From assembly GCA_043228905.1 (NCBI GenBank), contig JBHGNT010000021.1, forward strand, positions 186,001 through 250,000: 64,000 bases of DNA, written 5' to 3'. The DNA is from Azolla caroliniana. Its lineage: Eukaryota > Polypodiophyta. This document shows positions 1 through 12,059 of this stretch, in pieces. A model generated the notes under the pieces. The model was not told where the DNA came from, did no database searches, and saw only the letters and a list, made by a program, of their open reading frames with translations. The position numbers and the translations under genes were made by a program. Numbering within the stretch: the stretch's first letter is position 1; the number at the start of each line of letters is the position of its first letter.

Positions 1-3000
1 TGCAACATACATTGATACTAGAATACCAAATCAAAAAACATTTAGGCACAAAGTTTTTTCTAGCAAGGTGAACTCTTTTGATTCATTATTAGTTATGAGT
101 TTATAAGTGTATGTTTCAATTCTTTCCCAGGTTCCAACTTGCTGTTTTGCATGCATTTCTAAATTCATTTTATCTCCTCCCTCTCCAGCATAAGCCTATA
201 TACACTTTATTTTACCTCAAAAGATAGGTGAAAGCCTATAAATAATGGATCTAAGATAGGGACATAACAAAGGCCTTGTATTTTGACAAATTGAATGCAT
301 TAAATAAAAAAAACTACCCCCACATATAATAAATACTCCAAACAAACAACGCCTCAAAACACATGTTCCTCGAGCACTAATAAACACATCCATTGCACTT
401 TAAAATTGTTTTCCACCAATCAATGGTTTTTGCATAATCCATATGGCCTCACAATGTACATCCATCCATGATTCAATCGGTATGATGCCATATATTTTAC
501 TCGTTGAAATGGGCAAGCAAGTGTTGCCAATCTTGAAAGCATCGTCTTGTTGATGTAAAGGTGACACATAACATTATCTAGGAGTTTCTTAATATATTGG
601 CACATAGAATATTATGCAATGCCCAAGCCATACATTCTCTAGATTCCGATAAAGGAAATACATCTCTTAACTTAAACAATGGATATACCGTATGCAATAG
701 GGAGTTGGCTTCTCGTGAACGAGATATCAATAGTAATTCTGGAAATATAACACTCATATGTATGTTTTCCAATTGCATAGAGTTCCCTTATTGAATCTTC
801 GTGCCTTGCAAATTGAGGTTCTCCATCATTTCTTCTGGCTAATTATTAAACTAGCACTCAAGGGCAATCCATAATAGGTCCTCTTGAATGAGCAAAGCTA
901 CACCCAAGTGAGATTCCAAAAGTCATTTCTAGTGTCCACAGAAATCAATGGAATCTACATCCAACCACTTCATGCCATGGCCCATAAGGTTCATTAGCAA
1001 GGTTCCATAAGTTAATTCTATTGTCCATGGAGATAAATCGAATCTACTTCCAGCACCTCATTCCATTCCTTAAGGGCATGATTAACCAAAATAGAATTTT
1101 GAAATTGGTTCAGTGGGAGAGGACCCAATATGCTTGAGAACTGTGAACCCTCTTTTTGGTCATATTTAAATTGATTGACCCTACTTTTGACATTCTATAA
1201 GTAATATGGTGTGCGTGCAACCAATCTATATTCAACAACAAATCTACAATCGGAAGTTCACTTCTAGACTAAATTGATCTCTTCGTAAAATTGCATGCCT
1301 AGAGCTTCTTTTTATCTTGTTTGTTGAGGCTACATGCATCCATTGAATACAAGTATCAAATAGACGGGGCACAAGCTAATACAATTTTTGCTTCCATCCA
1401 ACATGAATATAAAGCATCTCATTAATATCTATTTGTATGCAAAAAGAAAACACCCATCTTATTATGATCACGTGGAGCATAATAGATATGGATTTTTGCA
1501 TTTATTGTTTATCAAAAGATAAAATGAATATAATGGAAATATGTCACTGGTGCAAAAACAATATTTTCTAGGAAATACTAGTTAAATATATTCATTTGTT
1601 GTAAACTAAATATTGATTGGTCAAATGGGACTACCAATGCATGAACCATATGTTTATGTGGATTGTTCATTAATTCAAATAATCTCGACATTGTAGGTGT
1701 GTTGACATTGTAGGTGTGCATGTATTTATGTGAAGGTTATAAAAGAAGGCATCACATTTAAAAGTCATATGATACACCATTTAGTGATATCATCATTAAA
1801 AGTTTTGCTCAATCTAGTACATGGCATGGGGTTCGACTGAGATGTATTGACAAACTCCGTCAGTTCTTGAAGTGAAGTTTTCTTTAAATCAAGTAAAGCG
1901 TACACTTTGGAGGTTGTAACTTATTGTTAAGAACCTTACTATTCATTGTATTGTGTAGAATTTTATGAAACTAAAGTATTCCAATAAAAAAGCAAAGTGA
2001 CAAACGTGCAATTAATGACACTATGGATGTAGAACTATCAACACTTACAATATACATCATGCGACCCAAGAGAATCACATGGCTCAAGTGTAGAAAAATG
2101 TTATGCATAAACAGGTTGAGTTCCATTAAATTTACTTTCTTCACATGCTTTGAGATTAAAGGATCTACAACTCTCCATGAAGACCATCTTTTTTAGTGTG
2201 GACGCTTAATCTAAGCATGCTTGCCATGATTTCTTGTAGGTCTTTTAGATTTCATAAAATCCCTTTCTTGCATCAACCAATGCGTGGTTTGGAAAGCTAG
2301 ATGGACCCATGTATTATTGTCTTAAGCTAACTCAATAGGGCTACAAGTTGTCAGATAATGGTTGCCGCAATTTTACGCATTTGATAGAGAGAGTCGAACC
2401 CTTGTCCACCATAGCATGTATTACAAACGACTCTTTGATTTCATATTCCAGGTGAGTAACTACAAATGCATATATTTGTAGCTTGGTTAGAGTTGATCCA
2501 CAATCTTTCAATTTTGATTGGGATGCCTCAACACAGAATAATTGTTTGATTATATAAGTCGAAAATAGAATGTTGTATCTTAAATAATGGCCATTTGAAC
2601 TAGGACAATAAACTTACCCACTCTCACCAGTTCATTCTCATATTAAATAGTTGATCAAATTTTGCATATAGAACTCTTCATGTTAAGCAATCAACATTTG
2701 AATCGTAATAGCAATAACATATTAAAGCTTCTGAGTCCATTTTCATATCATGTGATTCATCCAAATTATAATAACACTTGCTTATTGGCACTAATCATAA
2801 TGGAATTCCGCGTAAAGTACATTGTTAATCCCTCTAATCATGAAAAATGCGTCATTACAAAGTACAACATTAAGCATATTGTATGTAAATATGGAATATT
2901 TTAATTCACATCAAGTAAGTAATTTACTTATTAATTACCAATCATTAGATGTACAAGTTCCCTAATTCCACCATAGTGATGGATTAATTTTATGTGACTC

Positions 3001-4188
3001 ATATGTTACATATACATATTACAATATCGCGAGGGTACATTATGTTTGGGCAAGATTTAGAAGTAACCAAAATACCCGTAAGTGTTATTGTTTCAGAAGT
3101 AACCCAAATAATACAATTGTAATCTTTGAGGTTCAAAGCTTGTTGTCTTGTCCATTCCCGTTGTCGTAAAGATTGTGGTTGTGTGTCGCAACCGTCGGGG
3201 TTCTGTGACTCGGGGATGATCGTGTGGATGGTGTGATGATAAGAAGCCGAGAAGGCAAGATAGATGCAAATTTGTCGCGAAAATAATTTTATTTGTAAAA
3301 CCCACTTACAAGATTTATTTGCCGAAAGGTACTTGGCAAGACTCAAACTCACAAATTCTATTTGAGAAGAAGCATTTAAGATAGACCACTTCAACCTCTT
3401 TGTTCTTTCTATTAATATAATTCTCTCTCTATTTATATATACTAACTTTATCTTACAAAATTTGTTTACAAAAAAACTTTGTTTTCAAAGGACTTGAAGT
3501 CATAACCTTTTGTTGGCAAATAAGTATTTGACATGCACCACTTCAACTTCTTCCTTGTCTTATATTTCTCTTCTTTTCTTTAACTTTTGTCTTGAATTAT
3601 GCAGGCCACCATCTTCTTTGGTGAGCTCCTCATCCCACACCCACACGAGCTTCTTCACTCGCTTCTTCTTCTTCGTCGTCTCCTCCTCATACAGGCGGTT
3701 TATTTTATATTTTTATTTTTATCTATTTATTTTATTTATAAATACTACAAATTCGATTTTGTAGTTGTACATTTGAGACATTATAAAAATGGCCCTTATT
3801 TAATTTCGACTCCCCCTTTTAACATAGTTACATTTGCGTCCCAAGTTGCATTAATCCTTCTTAAGCTTGTATCTTGGGCTTCTGAACTCCGATTCACAAA
3901 CCGGAAATTCCTACATGCTCCTCGTCATAAGATCTAGATGGGAAATGTACTTCTATAGATTTTTGACATCGTGAAGCATCAACTTCACGACATTGTGTTA
4001 TGAACTCTGAAGTCTTCTTTGCTTGCTCGCTCTTCTGGACGATCGACAAGATTAGATTGTCAGTTAAAGGCAAGGTGGTGCTATTGGTGTCCTCAAGAGT
4101 CATGTTTTGGACAACTCTTCAATCCTAGACCAAAAGCTCATTCATTCTTTGTTCCTCTCACCAAAATGGAGGCCCATGAGGGGGATGC

Positions 4189-4258
4189 CAATAGTATCCA
4201 CAATATGAGGGGATGCACACTTGCTAATGACAATAGTATCCACAATATGAGGGGATGC
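4189..4258. repeat. Two-copy 28-bp direct repeat (period 42)
   Basis: The unit beginning CAATAGTATCCACAATATGA occurs at 4189-4216 and again at 4231-4258, separated by 14 bases. Each unit ends in GGGGATGC, a string that also stands just before the first unit. It looks like a local slippage duplication of no known function. Confidence 0.75.
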
Positions 4259-5125
4259 CTCCAATGTTCCACTTGTTAATGACGAGGATGGAGCACTTTG
4301 AAGGGATGCCTCAAACCTCCATCAATTTCAAGTCTCTTCCTCCCTCCCCCCCCCTAACACGCATTAGAGGAATGATATGAATCACACCATCTACTAATAT
4401 GCTAATATTGTATGCGTAGCCTCTAACAATGCTTACATTCATTACAAATGGAAATTATACCTGTTAACATATACAACTTTTCATTAATCTTTGTGGTATC
4501 TAGGTGAACATGGATTGCCAATTATGGCTGCCTTTGTTTTCTTGTTCTCTTTCTGCTTGTTGTGTTGGGTTTACATGTAATGAATGGGCTCTCTTGGTTG
4601 AGATGAATATAGTGTGTCAATGGGATCTAGATGCTTCTCGGAGCAACTCGTATCCCCTTCATTCTTATTCCATGGATTCATTGATTCATGCATTGCAAGT
4701 TGTTGATCTACATGTTGCTTCCACACTTGGTTACGATGTCTCTAAGAGAAATGAGTTTACGATAGTCCCTATTGATGAGAAAAGAGAGAACAAGTGGTTT
4801 ATCCAACACCTCTGTGTTCATGCACTCAACATCATCTTCACAAGTATGGAGAAAGTGGTTGTCCTTCTTGCTTTGTACGCCATGGAGACGATAAGGTATG
4901 GTTATGTGCATCTCGTCACTGTCCTATGGTGGGTTTATGTCAATGCAATACCATTGCAACTTTTCTTGTCATCCTCGTTCCATTTGGATGTGAGTGCCTC
5001 TACAAAGCATGAACCTAAGTCCATCATCAATGTAGCACCAATGGTAGCTAATGTAATGTGTCTGCATGCAATCTATCAAAACCATTATTGATTGTCGGGC
5101 ATGACACCTAGAGAGGGAGGGAGAC

Positions 5126-5347
5126 ATACTGTTTTTTTTCTTTTTCCAAAAACATATCCTCCATTGGTATTAATGAAGTCAATATACAAAACAGTCCACT
5201 ATTACAATCAATATTGCAACATATTTAAGTAAAAACTTCTTGAACAGTCATGTAGTCTCAGCAATCCAGCCACCTTTTTTGTCGATGAATTCCAATGGTT
5301 GGTGTCGATGAATTGTTGCCACCGAAATCATAAGACCACTAAAGAGA
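5126..5347 (-). repeat. Internally deleted copy of retro-repeat R1
   Basis: Read on the minus strand, this segment matches 62695-63082 (+) with modest divergence. Both copies contain the string TGGACTGTTTTGTATATTGA followed by an ACCAATGG motif and a T-rich then A-rich tail. This copy lacks roughly 185 bp present in the other copy. The A-rich minus-strand end suggests a retroposed sequence. No coding domain is recognisable in either copy. Confidence 0.65.
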
Positions 5348-6956
5348 GGGGAGAGAGACATAATGTTAGGAGTTTATTGTTGCAGTTATCCGTTCATAAT
5401 TTGAAAAACCTTATTGATCCACCTAATCAAGCATGTTCCATTTTTTTGTTTGATTGTCATAGGTCATCTAACAAAATAGGTGGGTTTCGACCTAAGACTT
5501 GCGAGATGGCCTGCCAATAATGTGTTCATGTTTAGGAAATAAAGAATATCTAACCTCTTTTGATGCCCAAATGGACCTTTGACGCAAATCATGCACAATG
5601 GAATGCATGTTGGAGTAGCATCAAGAACTTGGAAGTTGGTTGTGCTATGTCTCCCCATGACGACATAAATAATATTCCCACAAGTTCATAGTCTACCGTT
5701 GGCTCATTAAGCAATGATTGTTGATAGAACACTACCGATGACTAATGATAAAGGTCTTGTCAATCCAGCCCTTGAGGTAAATCAATCCCCAAAAGAGACG
5801 TGGCAAGTTGCAACTCATTTGCCAAATTGTATGATTTTCCACAAACTAAATTTGGACCCATTTTTTGTTGAAGAAGTGTAACTTGACCATTGCACTTGTC
5901 ATAAAACATTTTACTTCCAAATTTCGAGCAAAAAATTAAGTCATGAAGTGTCATCAATATTTATTTGATTTAGAACATTTATACTTGGAGCTCAAATTGT
6001 AATCAATGTTCCAAAAGAAATGCCCCCAATGTAAACAATTGATCCTATGACTAGGGAACAAAAATGTACTTATATACAATACAATACAATACATTATCAT
6101 ACACCAACAATGTATTTTCATGTGAACTTGACCCAACACATTGATTCAACAATATTACATAACTATTAGGATGAGTTGTCATGGTTGACATCAACGACTT
6201 GTGGGCTTGGGTAAAGACTGTCAATGTATTATCAAGGGGATGCACTTGCTCAACGATTTTTGCAATTCTACTTTGTTACCATAACAACAAGCTATCATGG
6301 CATTATTACGATGTAGTTATGTTGGCCCCAAACTTGAAATATAGTATAGACCCTAAAAGTGCCATTTTCATGTGAACTTGATCAATAATATATTGCTCTT
6401 TGTGGTATTGTGTGGTCATCAAAACATTATGTCATAGTATCTAGGCAAATATGCAAAGTGCACCAAAAACCTAATCAATATAATTAATTTCGTCACCATG
6501 TACATTACGTAACATCGGGTCTGAATTCACAACATGGTCAAATACAAAAAGGGTCTATTGACTACCCATATGCTCAATCTACAAATTCCCCTTGTTGGCA
6601 AGACAATTGTGCCATGATATTTTGTAAGATCAGAAGTGTGTAGCAGGTCATAACATTGGTAGGAGATATAAATTGTGCAGGCTTCAATTCGTCGTAGTAC
6701 AGGGTCTTCTTGGCTGTGGGTGCTCGATCTACAAACATGTGATAGCATGTTACATAGGAAGCAACCGTAACATTCTACAAGGCCTACTGAATGAATGGAT
6801 TGATGGATACATACCCACATCATATACACAAATTATTCAAATCATAATGAAGAGACATTGTAGCGGGACCTACTCTTGCTTCAACTCACTTTCCATGCAT
6901 GCCACATTCATAAGGGATATCTATAATAACAACTACCCATTCTTTGGCTGGAGTCA

Positions 6957-7418
6957 TCATCATCATCCTTCCTTCACCTTCCCTTCCAACAGCAACGAAA
7001 ATCTGATTCACATACATACATACATACTTTCCAGAAGAAAAATCACTTGTTTTTTTTTTTCTTTTTTTTGCGATTTTGGCAGTTAAAAAGAAGCCGAGAG
7101 AGAGAGAGAGAGAGAGACAACGCTGTAGCCTGTATCTGTTGTCTAGATGGAACAGAGTAGAGAGTGAGAGAAAGGAGAGAAGAGAGGAGAGAGACTTAGG
7201 AGAGAATAGAGAGAGACAGAGAGACCTACGAGTATATATGTATTGTATATGTATACATATACCCAGAGTGTGTGTGTAGTACATATTTGTGATGTTATTT
7301 GTTATCTAGGGAACAGAGAAATCGCCATTAAAGCTTTGAAGTGAGTGAGTGAGAGAGAGAGAGTAGTGCTGATTAGGGAGTCTTTCTGTGTGTGAGCAGA
7401 AACAACAGTCATAACAGG

Positions 7419-7458
<40 letters not shown>

Positions 7459-8043
7459 AATGCTGCCTACTGAGCTAGAGAAAGAAATTGAGGTCTTTGT
7501 GTTTGAAGGGAACAAAAGAGAGAGAATTTGAACCTTCACTGTTATTACTTATTGAACGGCCCTCTTCAGCTTCTCTATTTTCCTCTAAGCTTTCTATACG
7601 TAGATCCTAATCCTTGCCCTAGCCCTACCCTAGTCCCTAACCTAATGTCTTTCTGTAAAAAAAGGAAATCAGAGGGCAGAATGTAGAAGTCCATCCTTCC
7701 TTGGGCTTAATCAACTACATATTTTCATTCTTCTGCTTTGTCTTAAGACTTCTTAGGAACCCTCTCACACCTCTTCTCTGCTATGCCCTAACTTTACTTC
7801 TAACCCTAAAAAACATGCGAGTGAAGGAATCAGCAGAAAGCGGCATACTCAAAACTCAATCCCCCTACTTAGCTCTCAGGCTCTAACTCAAAATCGAACC
7901 CTAATACTAACATCGACCATTACACAAACCTGAATCCAAAGCCAAACTCTGGTACTAACTAACAGTGACCATAACACAAAGCCAGCGAGCGCTGCTGCGC
8001 TTAATCCTAACCCTAGCCTCATTCCTAATTAAAAACCCTAACC
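6957..8043 (+). promoter_or_regulatory. Leader/promoter region of the LRR receptor kinase gene
   Basis: This kilobase before the kinase start is unusually patterned. It holds a GA run at about 7098-7118, a CT run at about 7421-7457 and TATA-like AT tracts near 7230-7260. From 7600 it carries a string of degenerate CCCTAA motifs, and the plant telobox AAACCCTAA sits at 8033-8041, two bases before the ATG. GA/CT tracts and teloboxes are common in plant core promoters and 5-prime leaders. Several short upstream open frames (for example near 7701) would lie in the leader if transcription starts upstream of them. The true start site cannot be seen. Confidence 0.45.
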
Positions 8044-11000
8044 ATGACAACTTCTCTGTTTTTGCATCATCTCCTAATTATAATGATCACATCCTTCATA
8101 TATTGTCCTACTCACACAACATCTTCTCACAGCCCAGATGTGGATGCTCTTCTTGATTTCAAACGGGGGCTCGTCCATCCTGATATGCTTTCAGACTGGG
8201 AGGATGCAGCATTGTCATGGCCGGCTCCGCTGTCTCCGTGCGTGAAGTGGCGTGGCGTAGCTTGTGACCCCCGAGGTCGTGTGTCACAACTCAGCCTTCG
8301 AGGATTATCCTTAGAAGGGCCCATCACTCCTCTCTTCTCTCTCACTGAGCTTGAATACATTGACATTAGCACTAATAAGCTCTCAGGCTCAATCCCACCC
8401 GAAATTGCTAAGGTCAGAAGCCTGAAAGAAGCTATATTAACCAGTAATTTGATCCAAGGTCGGATACCACCGGAGATTGGTTCTCTCCCTTTGCTTCAAA
8501 AGCTCGACTTGGGCGCGAATCAATTGTCAGGACCAATCCCCAGTGAGATTGGGAATCTTTCTATGAGTTTGCGGTACCTTGACTTGAGCTCGAATGAATT
8601 AAGTGGGACCATTCCCGCATCTTTAGGTAAGCTTGGATTGTTGACTAATCTGGACTTGAGCTTGAATGGGCTAGTAGGGTCAGTACCTGAGGAGATTGGC
8701 GGCTTATCTTTGCTTCGAACCATTGACCTAAGCAACAACTCTTTGGGTGGGAATTTACCGGAGAGCATATCAAATATGTCTAGCTTGACCCACCTATGGC
8801 TCGACGACAATGCATTCACGGGTCCTATTCCAACCCGCATTTTTGATCTCACAAGCCTACAAGAATTTGCTGCTCGAACCAATCGTCTCTCGGGTTTGAT
8901 ACCGCCGAATCTCGGGAATCTTCAGTCTCTAGTGTCTCTAGACCTCTCCGACAACTCTCTCTCATCTTCACTCCCTCCCTCGATAGGAAACCTTGTATAC
9001 CTCGGGTTCCTCATTCTTCACAAAAACTCCCTTTCAGGCCCTATACCGTCAGAGCTCGGGAATTGCTCTTCTCTACAAGTAGTAGAGCTCTCATTCAACG
9101 ACTTCACAGGTCCACTACCTCTGGAGCTCGGATTTCTTTCTTCCCTGGCCACTCTCTCTGTTGAGAAGAATGCCATCTCAGGTCCCATCCCTCCTTCTTT
9201 CGGAAGCCTCCTTCAACTCTCCACCCTCAATCTTGGCTACAATGATCTCTCAGGTGAGATACCAAAAGAGCTCGGAAATTGTTCCTCACTCATGGAACTT
9301 TATATGGGTAGTAATAATCTGTCAGGGTCTATACCACGAGAGCTTTGCAACGCTGAGAGGCTAGCCACTATTTCCATGAACCAAAACCGTCTCTCGGGTT
9401 CGTTGGACTTTACATTCGAAGCTTGTTTTTGGCTCAACACCTTGGAGCTAGAAGGGAATGAGCTTTCTGGTAGTATTCCGGGATATTTCTCAAGGCTTCC
9501 TTTGCTTAGCTTGATGCTAGCCAATAACAATCTAAGTGGAACTATACCGGAAAGCTTTTGGAACATTAGTACCCTGCTTGGTTTCTACGCGGCTAGCAAT
9601 GCTATAGAGGGTACTCTTCCACCTCTCATATCCCAAATGCATGCACTTCAAGATCTTATACTTGACAATAACCTCTTCGAAGGTTCTATTCCTCTTGAAA
9701 TCAGTAGGATGTCCAAATTGTCGGTTCTCTCTTTGAATGGGAACCACCTCTCAGGGCTGATTCCTATGGAGCTTTTCAAATGCACAAAGATTACTACTCT
9801 CAACTTAGGTGGAAATAACTTCAGTGGGCCGATCCCAGCAGAGATAGGAGAGCTTCAACTCTTAGGTAATTTGGTTTTGTCTAAAAATAGGCTATCCGGA
9901 CCTATCCCACCAGACCTATGCCGAGCTTTCCAAATCAGAACTATCCCAGATAGTATTTTTATTCAGCATTTTGGCCTTTTTGATCTCTCTCAGAATGAAC
10001 TCTCTGGACCTATACCTAGCCAGATTGGACAATGTGTTTTTGTGGTTGATCTCCGATTAAGTCAAAACAAGCTCACAGGGTCTATACCTTCAACTATAGC
10101 TCGACTCAATGATCTTATCAAGATGGATCTCTCCGAGAATAGTCTATCAGGTGGGATTCCTCCTGAACTCGGCGAGCTCTCAAAGCTTCAAGGTCTCTCA
10201 TTGGGTCATAACCAGCTTACTGGAAAGATTCCAATGGAGCTGGGCAGCATAACTAGTCTAGTTTTGTTAAATCTAACTTGGAACCAGCTATCTGGTTCGA
10301 TTCCTGATGCTCTTGGAGAGATAAATGGGCTCACTCAGTTAGACCTTAGTTACAATAATCTCGAAGGTGAGCTTCCAGTTTCATTGCAGAATCTTATTTC
10401 TATTATGGGTCTTCATCTTGAAAATAATATGCTTACTGGCGGTATTGGGAACATGCTTTCGGAGAGTTCAGTGTGGCATGAGATGCAGATTCTTAACCTT
10501 GGAAAGAATCTCTTTAATGGCCCTTTACCTACAAGCTTAGGGAATCTTTCGGGGCTCTCAGTTTTGGATCTTCATAGCAATGAGTTTGTCGGAGAGATTC
10601 CAGCTTGTCTAGGAACACTATCTCAGCTAACATATCTAGATTTATCCGATAACCACTTAGTAGGAGGAGTTCCTTTGGGTTTCTGTGAGCTTCCTGATTT
10701 AATGTACTTAAACGTCTCGCGGAATGAGCTTTTTGGAGCGTTATCAAATGCAGGTACTTGTGGTGTTGAGCTCGACCGAGGATCCAAACCTTGTCAGATT
10801 CTTGGTCATAGTAGTTGTTCCTATGGCTACCAACCATCTTCTTTGAGTAAGGGCGCTGTATGTGGTATCATTCTGGCATTGCTAACCACCAGTGCATGCG
10901 CTTTCTATGTGCTTATCAAATGGAAGAGAAAGCGGCATTATATTCTTTCGGGGAAATTCTCTGAGACTACGAAGCTATATGGGTCTCAAGAATCATCCAG

Positions 11001-11964
11001 TTGTTATGAATCTAGCAAGTCCAAGGAACCACTTAGCATCAATGTGGCCATGTTTGCACAACCTCTCATTAAGTTAACACTGGCAGATCTTCTCCTTGCA
11101 ACTGACAACTTCAGCAAAACCAACATAATAGGGGATGGTGGGTTTGGGACAGTTTACAAAGCAAACCTGCCTGACGGCCGGTTTGTAGCAATAAAGAAGC
11201 TTGGTTATGGGAGCACTCAACAAGGAAATCGAGAGTTCCTTGCTGAGATGGAAACGCTGGGAAAATTAAGGCATCGGAACTTGGTCCACTTGCTTGGTTA
11301 TTGCTCATTCGGAGAGGAGAAGCTCCTGGTGTATGAGTATATGGAAAATGGTAGCTTGGACCTATGGCTTCGCAACAAAGCTGATGCTCAAAAAATCCTG
11401 GATTGGCCAAAAAGATTGAGAATCGCAATGGGTGCTGCCCGTGGGCTAGCTTTTCTTCACCATGGCTTCATCCCACATGTGATACATAGAGATATGAAGT
11501 CAAGCAACATTTTGCTAGATGCTTCATTTGAGCCGAGAGTGGCTGATTTTGGGTTGGCTAGGCTTATAAGTGCTAGTGATTCTCATGTGACCACACACAT
11601 AGCTGGAACATTTGGGTATATCCCACCAGAGTATGGACAAAGTTGGAGGGCAACAAGAAGAGGAGACGTGTTTAGCTTTGGAGTTGTTTTGATGGAGCTT
11701 TTAACTGGAAAAGAGCCGACTGGATCCGAGTACAAAGACTTTGAGAGTGGTAATCTTGCAGATTGGGTGAAATATATGGTTCGAATTGGTCCTGGTCATG
11801 ATGTGTTGGACCCTGTTATTGTTATGTCTAATGATGGGATATGGAAGACTCAGATGCTTCAAGTTCTTAACATTGCTATCTCATGCACATCTGAAGATCC
11901 TTTCAGAAGACCTACCATGCTACAAGTGGTTAATGATCTCAAAGACTTGCATGGCTCGATTTGA
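8044..11964 (+). CDS. EMS1: EMS1/EXS-like leucine-rich repeat receptor kinase
   Basis: This is an uninterrupted 1306-codon gene. The N-terminus is hydrophobic and reads as a signal peptide (about residues 1-25). It is followed by an LRR N-terminal cap with a paired-cysteine region, then about thirty 24-residue plant-type repeats with the LxGxIP signature up to about residue 900. One membrane span lies at about 937-959 and is followed by a basic stop-transfer stretch. The kinase domain carries a glycine loop at 1030-1035 (GDGGFG), the ATP-binding Lys1051, an RD-type catalytic loop with Asp1150, and DFG starting at Asp1168. The kinase strongly resembles EMS1/EXS, including the stretches AEMETLGK, GYCSFGEEKLLVYEYM and AGTFGYIPPEYGQS. 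EMS1 binds the peptide TPD1 at the plasma membrane and specifies tapetal cells in flowering plants. It is also intronless, but about 1190 residues long, so this protein has extra repeats. All catalytic residues are present, so I infer an active kinase. The ATG follows a telobox. Confidence 0.93.
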   Translation: MTTSLFLHHLLIIMITSFIYCPTHTTSSHSPDVDALLDFKRGLVHPDMLSDWEDAALSWPAPLSPCVKWRGVACDPRGRVSQLSLRGLSLEGPITPLFSLTELEYIDISTNKLSGSIPPEIAKVRSLKEAILTSNLIQGRIPPEIGSLPLLQKLDLGANQLSGPIPSEIGNLSMSLRYLDLSSNELSGTIPASLGKLGLLTNLDLSLNGLVGSVPEEIGGLSLLRTIDLSNNSLGGNLPESISNMSSLTHLWLDDNAFTGPIPTRIFDLTSLQEFAARTNRLSGLIPPNLGNLQSLVSLDLSDNSLSSSLPPSIGNLVYLGFLILHKNSLSGPIPSELGNCSSLQVVELSFNDFTGPLPLELGFLSSLATLSVEKNAISGPIPPSFGSLLQLSTLNLGYNDLSGEIPKELGNCSSLMELYMGSNNLSGSIPRELCNAERLATISMNQNRLSGSLDFTFEACFWLNTLELEGNELSGSIPGYFSRLPLLSLMLANNNLSGTIPESFWNISTLLGFYAASNAIEGTLPPLISQMHALQDLILDNNLFEGSIPLEISRMSKLSVLSLNGNHLSGLIPMELFKCTKITTLNLGGNNFSGPIPAEIGELQLLGNLVLSKNRLSGPIPPDLCRAFQIRTIPDSIFIQHFGLFDLSQNELSGPIPSQIGQCVFVVDLRLSQNKLTGSIPSTIARLNDLIKMDLSENSLSGGIPPELGELSKLQGLSLGHNQLTGKIPMELGSITSLVLLNLTWNQLSGSIPDALGEINGLTQLDLSYNNLEGELPVSLQNLISIMGLHLENNMLTGGIGNMLSESSVWHEMQILNLGKNLFNGPLPTSLGNLSGLSVLDLHSNEFVGEIPACLGTLSQLTYLDLSDNHLVGGVPLGFCELPDLMYLNVSRNELFGALSNAGTCGVELDRGSKPCQILGHSSCSYGYQPSSLSKGAVCGIILALLTTSACAFYVLIKWKRKRHYILSGKFSETTKLYGSQESSSCYESSKSKEPLSINVAMFAQPLIKLTLADLLLATDNFSKTNIIGDGGFGTVYKANLPDGRFVAIKKLGYGSTQQGNREFLAEMETLGKLRHRNLVHLLGYCSFGEEKLLVYEYMENGSLDLWLRNKADAQKILDWPKRLRIAMGAARGLAFLHHGFIPHVIHRDMKSSNILLDASFEPRVADFGLARLISASDSHVTTHIAGTFGYIPPEYGQSWRATRRGDVFSFGVVLMELLTGKEPTGSEYKDFESGNLADWVKYMVRIGPGHDVLDPVIVMSNDGIWKTQMLQVLNIAISCTSEDPFRRPTMLQVVNDLKDLHGSI

Positions 11965-12059
11965 AGGATGTGGGTATAGGTTGTGTATGGACATGATTGG
12001 AAACATTTGATTTGAAGGATGTGGGTATAGGTTGTGTATGGACATGATTGGAACAAAAT
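11958..12059 (+). repeat. 51-bp tandem duplication over the kinase stop codon
   Basis: A unit starting GATTTGAAGGATGTGGGTAT begins at 11958 and again at 12009. The first copy includes the TGA stop of the receptor kinase (11962-11964), so the coding end and the start of the 3-prime UTR were duplicated. The two copies are nearly identical, which implies a recent event. Confidence 0.85.

Larger units (their letters stand above)
1..6950. other. Gene-poor intergenic DNA
   Basis: I see no supported gene here. Open frames are short, share no recognisable motif and are the kind expected by chance in AT-rich DNA. A 195-codon open frame at 4504-5091 (+) has no family motif, no splice context and a composition like its flanks, so I do not call it. 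The stretch does hold a 28-bp direct repeat near 4.2 kb and a retro-repeat end near 5.2 kb, listed separately. Confidence 0.5.

Noticed and set aside
2999-3394. 131-codon minus-strand open frame
   Set aside because: Sequence lacks any motif and the composition resembles LTR-like non-coding DNA; no supporting context.
4504-5091. 195-codon open frame on plus
   Set aside because: No domain, no splice or regulatory context and no similarity I recognise; chance is likely although its length is notable.
6886-7284. 132-codon minus-strand frame with SLSLSL runs
   Set aside because: It translates GA/CT microsatellites in the receptor kinase leader.
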